A stretch of DNA of 6,286 bases from Myxococcales bacterium (GTDB lineage Bacteria; Myxococcota_C; UBA6777): the NCBI GenBank assembly GCA_027005175.1, contig JALTMC010000232.1:1-6286 (forward strand), in the 5' to 3' direction. The first letter of the stretch is position 1; every line of letters begins with the position of its first letter. The position numbers and the translations under genes are program-made. The notes under the pieces were generated by a model that saw nothing but the letters and a program-made list of their open reading frames with translations, had not been told where the DNA came from and did no database searches. Shown in pieces: positions 1 through 6,286 of this stretch.

Positions 1-3000
1 TGGCCAAACTGTCCTCGGGCCCAACAGTTGATGGGACGCGGACCTGAAGAATCCCTGAAACACGGCACGGAAGACGACCCACTCTCTGATCATTCGTGGA
101 TTAATTATCGCACAGAGATGGCAACCAAGCGACAGGCACTCGAAGCGATGCTTCTCCAGCTAGAGTCCACTCCCTCCGATCGTCGAGAGGCCTTTTATGC
201 TTTTGCAAAGCAAGACAAGAAAGCTGCCCGTTATGCCGGATTTCGCGCCATCTCCGAAAAGCGACAACAGCCTTGGGTGGAGTGGCCGAAAAGCCTGAGA
301 GGAGGCTCCTTACGAAAGAGTGCTTTTAAAGCAGAAGTCCAGAGATACCACCTCTATGTACAGTGGGTGCTTCGTCAACAGCTAGAGCGATTGTCCGAGA
401 GTTCTCGCGAGAAGGGGCTAGGACTGTATCTTGACCTTGCCCTGGGTGTCCATCCATATGGTTATGATACTTGGCAACACCAAGGACTATTTGCCAGCAA
501 GGTAGCCACTGGAGCACCACCTGATCCGTTGTTTCAAGGTGGACAAAACTGGGGATTCCCCCCCCTACACCCCGATCGTTTGTTGGACAGTAAGTATGAC
601 TATGTCATCGCCAGCTTACGCAACCATATGCAGTATGCGGGTGTATTGCGTATCGACCATGTGATGGGACTCCACCGCTTGTACTGGATTCCCGATGGGA
701 TGGGAGCCAAAGAAGGTGTCTATGTTCGCTATCGCCCAGAGCACTTCTACGCCATCCTCTCGATTGAATCGCACCGCAACCACACTCTACTCATCGGTGA
801 AGACCTTGGCACTGTAGAGCCAGGTGTTCGCGAAACCATGCACAAACACAGTATCCAGCGTATGACGGTGTTGCCTTTCCCACAACAAGACAGCCCCCGA
901 CCTGTCCCCCACGCGGTAGCCTCACTCAACACCCACGATATGCCGATGTTTGCATCCCTGTGGACAGGAAAAGATATCGCAGACCGACAAGAACTGGGCT
1001 GGTATACAGACGAACAAGTAGAGCAAGAACAGCAAGCGAGAGCAGAAACCTGCACAAAGACAGTCAACTACCTTCATCAACAAGGCTGGCTCGAACAGCT
1101 TCCCGACACCCCCTATCCAGCTTCCCCCTCAACAATCCAGGCAGTCTATCGAGCCTGTTTGCGTTATCTTGCGTCCAGTGAATCGCGACTGCTGATGATA
1201 ACACTGGAAGACTTGTGGCAAGAGACACGCTCGCAAAACATCCCAGGAACAGGAGATGAGCAACATCCCAACTGGCGGGGGAGAGCCCGATATCCCTTGG
1301 AGACGATCATCCAAGAGAACCCATGGCAGCCATTACTGCAAGAGATCCGTCAACTTCGAGAGCAGGATGTTCCAGAGAGCTTGAGGTGCTGCGTACCTCC
1401 AGACTTTTCAACGTCGGCTGAGCTGCCTGTTCTCCTTGCGAGTTCATCCGAGCCGTGGGGTGATCTCGATGACTATTTCTTCTCGGAAGGCACCCACGAC
1501 AGACTCTACGAAAAGCTGGGCGCTCACCCCGACAACGTTGGGACACAACAAGGAATACGTTTCCGAGTATGGGCACCCCATGCGCAACATGTCAGCGTAG
1601 TCGGAGATTTCAACCAATGGAACAGCGAAGCCAACCCTCTAGAAGCATGTGGTTCCTACGGAATTTGGGAGGGATTTGTGCCCAAGCTCACGTTGGGACA
1701 GCTCTACAAATACAATATCGTTCCTCAGTGGGGTGGTGAGGCCAAGCATAAATTTGATCCAGTGGGATTCTTTCACGAAAAGGCTCCACACACAGCGTCG
1801 CTCACATGGGAGCTGTCCTATGAATGGCACGATGAGGGCTGGCTGAAAGAGCGCGGCGGTCGCATCCATTTAAAAGCTCCCATCTCCATTTATGAGGTAC
1901 ACCTGGGCTCCTGGATGCGAGACCCCAAAGACCCAGAGCGTCTACTGAGCTATCGAGAGATCGCCCCAAAGCTGGCAGACTATGCCGTAGAGATGGGCTT
2001 TACCCACATCGAGTTGCTACCTGTTATGGAGCACCCATTTTACGGTTCATGGGGCTATCAGTGTACGGGTTACTTCGCACCGAGCCACAGCTACGGAACC
2101 CCACAAGATCTCATGTATTTGGTAGACACACTTCACCAGCGCAATGTGGGCGTGATCTTGGACTGGGTGCCATCTCACTTTCCCCAAGATGACTACGCCC
2201 TCGCACAGTACGACGGGACCCCTACCTATGAGTATGCAGATCCACGAAAGGGCTACCATACCGATTGGACCAGCAATATCTTTGATTATGGACGAGGGCC
2301 AGTACAGAGCTTCCTGCTGAGTAGTGCTTTGTTCTGGCTGGAGCACTACCATATCGATGGCTTGCGGGTCGATGGTGTCGCCTCCATGCTCTACCTTGAT
2401 TACTCAAGAGAGTCAGGAGAATGGCTCCCCAACATCTATGGAGGAAGAGAAAACCTCGAAGCTGTGGAATTCTTGCGTCGGTTTAACTCCACAGTGTACC
2501 GAAGATTTCCCGATGTCCAGACCTTTGCAGAGGAGTCGACATCCTGGCCCAAAGTATCCCGACCTGTTTATGAAGATGGACTGGGCTTTGGCTTGAAGTG
2601 GGATATGGGCTGGATGCACGACACATTGGAATACCTGAAGAGCGACCCGATCTACCGGAAACATCACCATCATAACCTGACCTTCCGAATGCTCTACGCC
2701 TTCCATGAGAACTTTGTGCTGGCCCTCTCCCACGATGAAGTAGTCCATGGCAAAGGCTCACTGCTCGACAAAATGCCCGGAGATCATTGGCGAAGCCTGG
2801 CCCAGCTTCGACTGCTCTATGGCTATATGTTTGGTATGCCGGGCAAAAAACTCTTGTTTATGGGGCAAGAGTTTGGCATGGGTCGAGAGTGGGATCACGA
2901 CTCCTCCATCGACTGGCACTTGCTTGCCTACGAGCCACACCGGGGGCTCCAGCGGTGGGTTACTGACATGAATCAATTGTATCGCAGCCATCGCTCCTTG

Positions 3001-3342
3001 CACACAGGAGACTGTCTCCCTAGCGGCTTTGAATGGATCGAAGCAGACGACGCAGACAACAGTGTCTATTGTTGGTTGCGTCACTCCACAGACAATGATG
3101 ACCCACCGCTTTTAATCTGTTGCAACTTTACACCAGTACCTCGTTATGGGTATCGTGTGGGAGTCCCCCAGGCAGACCGATGGAATGAGCTAGCCAACAG
3201 CGATGCCCAGATCTATGGTGGAAGCGGTGAAGGAAACCTGGGAGGTGTCGAAGCGGAGCCCATTCCCTCCCACCAATGGCCTCAATCGATTGAATTAACA
3301 CTGCCACCTTTTGGTGTTGTCTATCTCAGTTCAAAGCAGTAA
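1..3342 (+). CDS. glgB: Bifunctional 4-alpha-glucanotransferase (GH77, MalQ-like) / 1,4-alpha-glucan branching enzyme (GH13, GlgB-like), 5'-partial
   Basis: The frame is open from the first base with no stop, so the true start lies left of the window; a TTG at 28 is only an internal candidate (residues below are numbered from it). Residues ~20-440 are the GH77 core: GAPPD (162-166), GQNWGFPP (172-179), nucleophile D210 in RIDHVMG, acid/base E258 in GEDLG, third acid D304 in NTHDMP, and the C-terminal N-PGT...HPNWR signature (404-417). About 80 or more N-terminal residues are missing, judged from usual amylomaltase length. A linker (~441-478) leads to a complete ~626-residue branching enzyme: CBM48 (~505-590, [17 protein letters not shown]), YEVHLGSW (622-629), DWVPSHFP (712-719), nucleophile D782 in [10 protein letters not shown], acid/base E835 in AEEST, D903 in SHDEVVHGK, and a C-terminal beta domain. 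The GlgB N1 domain is absent. Expected activities are cytoplasmic: alpha-1,4 chain transfer and alpha-1,6 branch formation in glycogen. Domain calls are very secure. That one polypeptide carries both activities is read directly from the frame. The symbol refers to the GlgB half. Confidence 0.95.
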   Translation, partial: WPNCPRAQQLMGRGPEESLKHGTEDDPLSDHSWINYRTEMATKRQALEAMLLQLESTPSDRREAFYAFAKQDKKAARYAGFRAISEKRQQPWVEWPKSLRGGSLRKSAFKAEVQRYHLYVQWVLRQQLERLSESSREKGLGLYLDLALGVHPYGYDTWQHQGLFASKVATGAPPDPLFQGGQNWGFPPLHPDRLLDSKYDYVIASLRNHMQYAGVLRIDHVMGLHRLYWIPDGMGAKEGVYVRYRPEHFYAILSIESHRNHTLLIGEDLGTVEPGVRETMHKHSIQRMTVLPFPQQDSPRPVPHAVASLNTHDMPMFASLWTGKDIADRQELGWYTDEQVEQEQQARAETCTKTVNYLHQQGWLEQLPDTPYPASPSTIQAVYRACLRYLASSESRLLMITLEDLWQETRSQNIPGTGDEQHPNWRGRARYPLETIIQENPWQPLLQEIRQLREQDVPESLRCCVPPDFSTSAELPVLLASSSEPWGDLDDYFFSEGTHDRLYEKLGAHPDNVGTQQGIRFRVWAPHAQHVSVVGDFNQWNSEANPLEACGSYGIWEGFVPKLTLGQLYKYNIVPQWGGEAKHKFDPVGFFHEKAPHTASLTWELSYEWHDEGWLKERGGRIHLKAPISIYEVHLGSWMRDPKDPERLLSYREIAPKLADYAVEMGFTHIELLPVMEHPFYGSWGYQCTGYFAPSHSYGTPQDLMYLVDTLHQRNVGVILDWVPSHFPQDDYALAQYDGTPTYEYADPRKGYHTDWTSNIFDYGRGPVQSFLLSSALFWLEHYHIDGLRVDGVASMLYLDYSRESGEWLPNIYGGRENLEAVEFLRRFNSTVYRRFPDVQTFAEESTSWPKVSRPVYEDGLGFGLKWDMGWMHDTLEYLKSDPIYRKHHHHNLTFRMLYAFHENFVLALSHDEVVHGKGSLLDKMPGDHWRSLAQLRLLYGYMFGMPGKKLLFMGQEFGMGREWDHDSSIDWHLLAYEPHRGLQRWVTDMNQLYRSHRSLHTGDCLPSGFEWIEADDADNSVYCWLRHSTDNDDPPLLICCNFTPVPRYGYRVGVPQADRWNELANSDAQIYGGSGEGNLGGVEAEPIPSHQWPQSIELTLPPFGVVYLSSKQ

Positions 3343-3410
3343 TCATCGTCAACCACCTTTTTTTGGTGTTGTCTATCTCAGTTCAAAGCAGTAATCATCG
3401 TCAACCACCT
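3309..3410. repeat. Perfect 50-bp tandem direct repeat spanning the 3' end of the fusion gene
   Basis: Bases 3309-3358 and 3361-3410 are identical and separated by only two T's (period 52). The first copy contains the last eleven coding codons of the upstream gene in frame (ending VVYLSSKQ), its TAA stop at 3340-3342, and 16 bases beyond it. The second copy lies wholly in the spacer and is shifted one base out of the gene 1 frame. CCACCT occurs at 3304-3309, 3353-3358 and 3405-3410. The first two are 49 bases apart. The T-tract is 4 T's before copy one (3309-3312) and 7 T's before copy two (3358-3364). The simplest reading is a 49-bp tandem duplication at CCACCT microhomology plus three extra T's. 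An assembly or sequencing error at the T-tract cannot be excluded. Confidence 0.95.
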
Positions 3411-3448
3411 CCGGCTCAAGTCAGGGGTTTCCGGCTAGCGAGATGTCT
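3343..3448. other. Intergenic spacer between the fusion gene and the GH57 gene
   Basis: This 106-base spacer consists mostly of the second repeat copy (3361-3410) followed by about 38 unique bases. I see no -35/-10 pair and no strong terminator. The only stem is CACC-T(n)-GGTG (3305-3316 and 3354-3368), four base pairs long and too weak to terminate alone. Without the duplicated unit the stop-to-start distance would be about 55 bases, normal for genes in one transcript. This supports co-transcription of the two genes but does not prove it. Confidence 0.6.
3438..3442 (+). promoter_or_regulatory. Weak ribosome binding site deciding the GH57 gene start
   Basis: GCGAG lies six bases before the ATG at 3449 but directly abuts the in-frame ATG at 3443, where it could not serve as a Shine-Dalgarno. 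A better purine run, AGGGG at 3423-3427, is 15 bases from 3443 and 21 from 3449, too far for good use. This favours 3449. The resulting N-terminus, MNRYLCFHGHFYQPP, also fits the usual short lead before the first GH57 motif in this family. Confidence 0.4.
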
Positions 3449-5959
3449 ATGAATCGATACCTTTGTTTTCACGGTCATTTTTACCAGCCTCCCAGGGAGA
3501 ATCCATGGTTGGAAGTGGTGGAGCGACAAAGATCGGCCCACCCTTATCACGATTGGAATGAAAGAATCACAGCAGAATGCTATGGTCCGAACGCTGTCTC
3601 TCGAATCATCAACAGCAATGGAAAAATAGCAAAGATCGTCAACAACTACAGTTGGATCAGCTTCAACATGGGACCCACACTGCTTCAATGGATGGAGCAG
3701 AAACAGCCTGAGGTATACGATGCTATCTTGGAAGCAGACAAGGTAAGCATGGGGCGATTTGGTGGACATGGTTCTGCGATAGCTCAAGTCTACAATCACA
3801 TCATTATGCCTCTCGCCAACCGCCGCGACAAGGAAACCCAGGTACGTTGGGGGCTGCGTGATTTTGAGCATCGGTTTGGACGTATGCCTGAAGGGATGTG
3901 GCTCGCTGAAACAGCGGTAGATACGGAGTCGTTGGAAGTTCTTGCAGAGCATGGCATTCGATATACCATCCTTGCTCCACATCAGGCGCAGCGCATCCGC
4001 CCCTTGCATGGGGGAGAATGGAGCGCTGTCACTGCCAATGAGATCGACACCACCCGTCCCTACCGTGTCAACCTTCCGTCGGGCAAAACCATCGACTTAT
4101 TCTACTATCACGGTCCAATCTCCCAGGCCGTTGCTTTTGAAAAACTATTAAGTCGTGGAGAGCGGCTGGCCGAGCGAATGATGGATATCTACTCTCCTCA
4201 TTCATCGGCTCCACAGCTCGCACACATCGCAACAGATGGTGAGACCTACGGACATCACCACCCTCATGGAGATATGGCCCTGGCCTATGCCTTGGATTAT
4301 ATCCACTCCCAAAAGCACGCGACCCTCACCAATTACGGCGAATACCTGGAGAAGTTCCCCCCAGCCTGGGAGGTGGAGATCACAGAAGGTAGCTCATGGA
4401 GCTGTGTTCATGGAATAGGACGATGGAGTGAGGACTGCGGATGCAACAGTGGTGGTCACCCTGGATGGCGTCAGCAGTGGCGCAAACCGCTCCGTGCAGC
4501 ACTCGACTGGCTCCGCGACAAAGCCAACATCATGTTTGAAAAGAAAGGCAAGACCCTGCTCCAAGATCCCTGGGCAGCCCGAAATGACTATATCTCCGTG
4601 ATTCTCGATCGATCCCCAAACAACGTGGATGCCTTTCTGAAACGTCATGCCAAACAGAAGTTGTCGGAGGCTGAGGAAGTAAAGGTCCTTCAGCTTCTTG
4701 AGATGCAACGCCATCAACAATTGATGTACACAAGTTGCGCTTGGTTTTTTGACGAGATCTCTGGCATTGAAACCGTACAGGTTATTCAGTATGCAGCACG
4801 AGCCTTGCAATTGGCAGAGGTTCTGTCTGGACAGAGCTGGGAGGAAGAGTTCCTCCAGCTTTTGGAACTCGCTCCAAGTAACCTCCCCATACATAAGAAT
4901 GGCCGCACGATCTATGAAACATGGGTCCAACCCAACCGTGTCACGCTACGCAAAGCTGCCAAGCACTATGCTGTACTGTCCTTGTTTTCGGAAGCGGAGA
5001 TACACTCCCCACACCACAGTATTTCTGGAGACCACAACATACCTGTCAGCCTTCTCGCCAACGCCCCCTCCCACAGAAAGACCTCCCCTCAACTGCCCGT
5101 CTACTCGTATGAGACCCTTCGCTACGAACGATGGGAGCTTGGCAGTGATCGACTGTTGTTCGCTGAAGTCAGCGTACAATCAACGATCACGCGAAAGACC
5201 TCTGATTTCCGTGTGGCAGTGTTACAATTTGGTCAATACAATGTGGTTGGTGGTGTTGGTAAGTTACTACCTCCCGAAGATACAGAGCAGGTCATTTCAG
5301 ACCTCAAAGAAACATTCCTACGTGCCGACATCACGGCCCTCTATCGTTTGTTTGATCGTGATTTTGACAGTCCCTCTTTTGACTTGCCCTCTTTGTTTCG
5401 TGACCAACAACGAGAGGTGATCGCAAAGATCCTCGACACCACGATGGAGGATATCGAGTCCTTCTCTCAACAACTGTACCAACGCAACACGCCACTCATT
5501 CATTACCTGAGCAGCTTGGAACTCGACCTACCACCGGACTTATTACGCACAGTCACCTGGGTGTTGAAAAATGAGATCCAAAGTGCTCTGGAAGCCAATA
5601 ACTTCAACCGCAAGCATTTAAAAATGCTCTTCCAGGAAGCTCACTTATTAAACATCTCTCTCGACAATGAACAACTTGCTTTGGGCTTACAAGATCGTGT
5701 CTTGGAGATGGCGACTCATTGGGCCACAGATCCACACCACCAACAAACACTGCAAACCTTTGCAAACACAACTCGATGGGTTCGCAATCTACCATTCCCA
5801 GTCGATTTATACCGTATTCAAAACCTATTCTACCGCTTGCGCAAAGAGCTACTGCCCATCTACCAACAACGGAAAGAGAGCTCCAGCCTCACCGATCAGG
5901 CTTGGAGCCAAACCTTCGCCATGTTGAACAATGTGCTTCAGTTTCAACCCATTGAGTAG
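3449..5959 (+). CDS. GH57 glycoside hydrolase with DUF3536 domain (putative alpha-amylase / alpha-glucanotransferase-like)
   Basis: An 836-residue protein ending at TAG; an in-frame ATG at 3443 would add two residues. The N-terminal ~280 residues are a GH57 barrel. Motif 1 is HGHFYQPPRENPW (8-20); GHGSAIAQVYNHIIMPLA (106-123) matches the next conserved block; GMWLAET (149-155) carries the likely nucleophile E154; TDGETYGHHH (262-271) carries the likely acid/base D263. SWSCVHGIGRWSEDCGC (317-333) and FTSC-like MYTSCAWFFDEISGIETVQ (426-444) are typical of the DUF3536 portion, which extends through a helix-rich C-terminus with FRVAVLQFGQYNVVGGV (587-603) and LFRDQQREVI (649-658). There is no signal peptide or membrane segment, so it is probably cytoplasmic. 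GH57 enzymes retain stereochemistry and include alpha-amylases, 4-alpha-glucanotransferases and branching enzymes. The exact activity of DUF3536 members is unknown to me. Its position behind the MalQ-GlgB fusion supports a role in glycogen or maltodextrin remodelling. The family call is secure, the substrate inferred. Confidence 0.93.
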   Translation: MNRYLCFHGHFYQPPRENPWLEVVERQRSAHPYHDWNERITAECYGPNAVSRIINSNGKIAKIVNNYSWISFNMGPTLLQWMEQKQPEVYDAILEADKVSMGRFGGHGSAIAQVYNHIIMPLANRRDKETQVRWGLRDFEHRFGRMPEGMWLAETAVDTESLEVLAEHGIRYTILAPHQAQRIRPLHGGEWSAVTANEIDTTRPYRVNLPSGKTIDLFYYHGPISQAVAFEKLLSRGERLAERMMDIYSPHSSAPQLAHIATDGETYGHHHPHGDMALAYALDYIHSQKHATLTNYGEYLEKFPPAWEVEITEGSSWSCVHGIGRWSEDCGCNSGGHPGWRQQWRKPLRAALDWLRDKANIMFEKKGKTLLQDPWAARNDYISVILDRSPNNVDAFLKRHAKQKLSEAEEVKVLQLLEMQRHQQLMYTSCAWFFDEISGIETVQVIQYAARALQLAEVLSGQSWEEEFLQLLELAPSNLPIHKNGRTIYETWVQPNRVTLRKAAKHYAVLSLFSEAEIHSPHHSISGDHNIPVSLLANAPSHRKTSPQLPVYSYETLRYERWELGSDRLLFAEVSVQSTITRKTSDFRVAVLQFGQYNVVGGVGKLLPPEDTEQVISDLKETFLRADITALYRLFDRDFDSPSFDLPSLFRDQQREVIAKILDTTMEDIESFSQQLYQRNTPLIHYLSSLELDLPPDLLRTVTWVLKNEIQSALEANNFNRKHLKMLFQEAHLLNISLDNEQLALGLQDRVLEMATHWATDPHHQQTLQTFANTTRWVRNLPFPVDLYRIQNLFYRLRKELLPIYQQRKESSSLTDQAWSQTFAMLNNVLQFQPIE

Positions 5960-6209
5960 TCCATCTGAGAATGAATCCCCTCTCGTCGTGAAGAGAACGG
6001 ATATAGCGGCTGAATTGATTCGTCAGTTGAGGCGGCAACTTAGGCTCAGCAGTTTGTGTTGAAGGCGAATGCTTCTTGACCTTTTTTTCCCTTGTCTTCT
6101 TTGAGTTTTTGGTATGAAGCAGTGCGTCGTATTGCAAACCTCTCGTAGATACGGGAAGTTGGTTGACCCCTTTTTTGGGATTACACCCCATTAAGAGTGA
6201 AGAAGGCAT
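5889..6209 (-). CDS. Doubtful small hypothetical ORF, convergent with the GH57 gene
   Basis: A 106-codon minus-strand frame starting at an ATG (6209) and overlapping the last 71 bases of the GH57 gene tail to tail. The product is basic, with a Lys/Arg-rich stretch at residues ~34-47 (KNSKKTREKKVKKH). I recognise no family. It has LLMGC near the N-terminus, which superficially resembles a lipobox, but there is no preceding positive charge or hydrophobic stretch. Only a weak GGA lies six bases before the start. In its favour, a sigma70-like promoter match (6250-6278, same strand) sits about 40 bases upstream. Chance ORF is the more likely explanation. Confidence 0.18.
   Translation of the reverse strand: MPSSLLMGCNPKKGVNQLPVSTRGLQYDALLHTKNSKKTREKKVKKHSPSTQTAEPKLPPQLTNQFSRYIRSLHDERGFILRWTTQWVETEAHCSTWRRFGSKPDR
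6009..6088 (+). terminator. Weak terminator-like region after the GH57 gene
   Basis: An outer GCTGA (6009-6013) can pair with TCAGC (6046-6050), enclosing AGTTG (6025-6029) paired with CAACT (6036-6040) around a six-base loop. A T7 run follows at 6082-6088, but 32 bases after the outer stem. A second possible stem just before the T-run (GAAG 6061-6064 with CTTC 6072-6075) is only four base pairs and six bases away from it. Stems are short and spacing is poor, so this is at best an imperfect terminator. Confidence 0.2.
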
Positions 6210-6249
6210 ATCACATCCATCAACAAGAGAAAAAGCAACTTCCCCGTCA

Positions 6250-6278
6250 AGGATAGGAAAGACTGCTTAAGGTGTCAA
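6250..6278 (-). promoter_or_regulatory. Candidate sigma70-type promoter on the minus strand
   Basis: Read on the minus strand, a perfect TTGACA (6278-6273) is followed after exactly 17 bases by TATCCT (6255-6250), four of six matches to TATAAT. Transcription would start near 6243 and run leftwards into the doubtful ORF that begins at 6209. A match of this quality can arise by chance, and it overlaps a plus-strand AAGGAG that may instead be a ribosome binding site. Confidence 0.25.
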
Positions 6279-6282
6279 GGAG
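6277..6282 (+). promoter_or_regulatory. Candidate Shine-Dalgarno of a gene starting just beyond the window
   Basis: AAGGAG is the strongest ribosome-binding motif on the plus strand in this flank and lies four bases from the right edge, with ACCT after it. If a start codon follows within a few bases outside the window, a third plus-strand gene begins there. The start codon itself is not visible. Confidence 0.35.
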
Positions 6283-6286
6283 ACCT

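Larger units (their letters stand above)
5960..6286. other. Non-coding region downstream of the GH57 gene
   Basis: No plus-strand gene and no recognisable RNA is seen here. Contents are a nested weak inverted repeat (6009-6050), a seven-T run (6082-6088) within a T-rich stretch to about 6111, a CCCC-T6-GGG palindrome around 6167-6179, and a long-range inverted pair (6151-6161 with 6236-6247). None makes a canonical intrinsic terminator, though the structured, T-rich 3' flank is where transcription of the two-gene unit would be expected to end. Confidence 0.55.

Noticed and set aside
876-883. Apparent His-rich run (nucleotides 2659-2676, KHHHHN) as a tag or metal site
   Set aside because: A His cluster at this place is normal in GlgB proteins, so it is not a tag or sign of an engineered construct.
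2047-2761. Several 90-110-codon minus-strand ORFs opposite the GlgB catalytic region
   Set aside because: They mirror conserved GH13 motifs on the other strand and none has a plausible protein pattern.
28-3342. TTG at 28 as the real start of the fusion gene
   Set aside because: The frame is open all the way to base 1, no ribosome binding site precedes it, and a start here would cut off the N-terminal part of the GH77 domain.
3309-3410. Direct repeat as a CRISPR array or attachment site
   Set aside because: Only two copies with a two-base gap and no spacers, integrase or cas gene; a tandem duplication explains it.
3416-4009. 197-codon minus-strand ORF opposite the GH57 gene start
   Set aside because: It lies antisense to the strongly conserved GH57 motifs and has no recognisable domain; it is a shadow of the coding strand.
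4394-4930. 178-codon minus-strand ORF inside the GH57 gene
   Set aside because: Antisense to the conserved DUF3536 segment, with no recognisable domain or own signals.
4749-5420. 223-codon plus-strand ORF in another frame of the GH57 gene
   Set aside because: Fully nested in a well-supported gene; its Ser/Pro/Thr/Arg-rich product looks like an out-of-frame translation.
6163-6194. Plus-strand promoter with TTGACC (6163-6168) and CATTAA (6189-6194)
   Set aside because: The spacing of 20 bases is too long and the -10 match is poor.

Overview
The window holds two long plus-strand bacterial genes for alpha-glucan (glycogen/maltodextrin) metabolism, covering about 93% of it. Base composition looks balanced by eye, with no tRNA, rRNA, CRISPR or insertion sequence. 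Both proteins are clearly bacterial. The lineage cannot be fixed from the sequence: GH57/DUF3536 proteins occur in several Gram-negative groups (delta-proteobacterial relatives, cyanobacteria, planctomycetes and others), so any phylum assignment would be a guess.

Region 1 (1-3342) is one uninterrupted reading frame entering from the left edge. Its first ~440 visible residues are a 4-alpha-glucanotransferase (GH77, MalQ/amylomaltase type) missing only its N-terminus to the window boundary. It is fused in frame to a glycogen branching enzyme (GH13 with CBM48, GlgB type). All three catalytic acids of both enzymes are present, so this looks like a working bifunctional enzyme.

Region 2 (3343-3448) is a short intergenic spacer. 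It contains a striking event: the last 34 bases of gene 1, stop codon included, plus 16 bases beyond it are repeated as a perfect 50-bp copy just downstream. Short CCACCT microhomologies mark the duplication edges.

Region 3 (3449-5959) encodes an 836-residue GH57 protein with a DUF3536 domain, probably an alpha-amylase or alpha-glucanotransferase-like enzyme. It shares strand with gene 1 and has no obvious promoter of its own, which suggests co-transcription.

Region 4 (5960-6286) has no convincing gene. It holds weak inverted repeats, a T-tract, a doubtful minus-strand ORF overlapping the end of gene 3443-5959, and near the right edge a Shine-Dalgarno-like AAGGAG (plus strand) overlapping a sigma70-like promoter match (minus strand).

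Together the genes suggest a glycogen-remodelling locus. The GH77 domain transfers and lengthens linear alpha-1,4 chains, the GlgB domain cuts and re-attaches them as alpha-1,6 branches, and the GH57 enzyme would trim or rearrange alpha-glucans. The fusion could hand newly lengthened chains directly to the branching domain; that is inference. No wholly novel system is evident. The most notable points are the GH77-GlgB fusion and the tandem duplication of the gene end.
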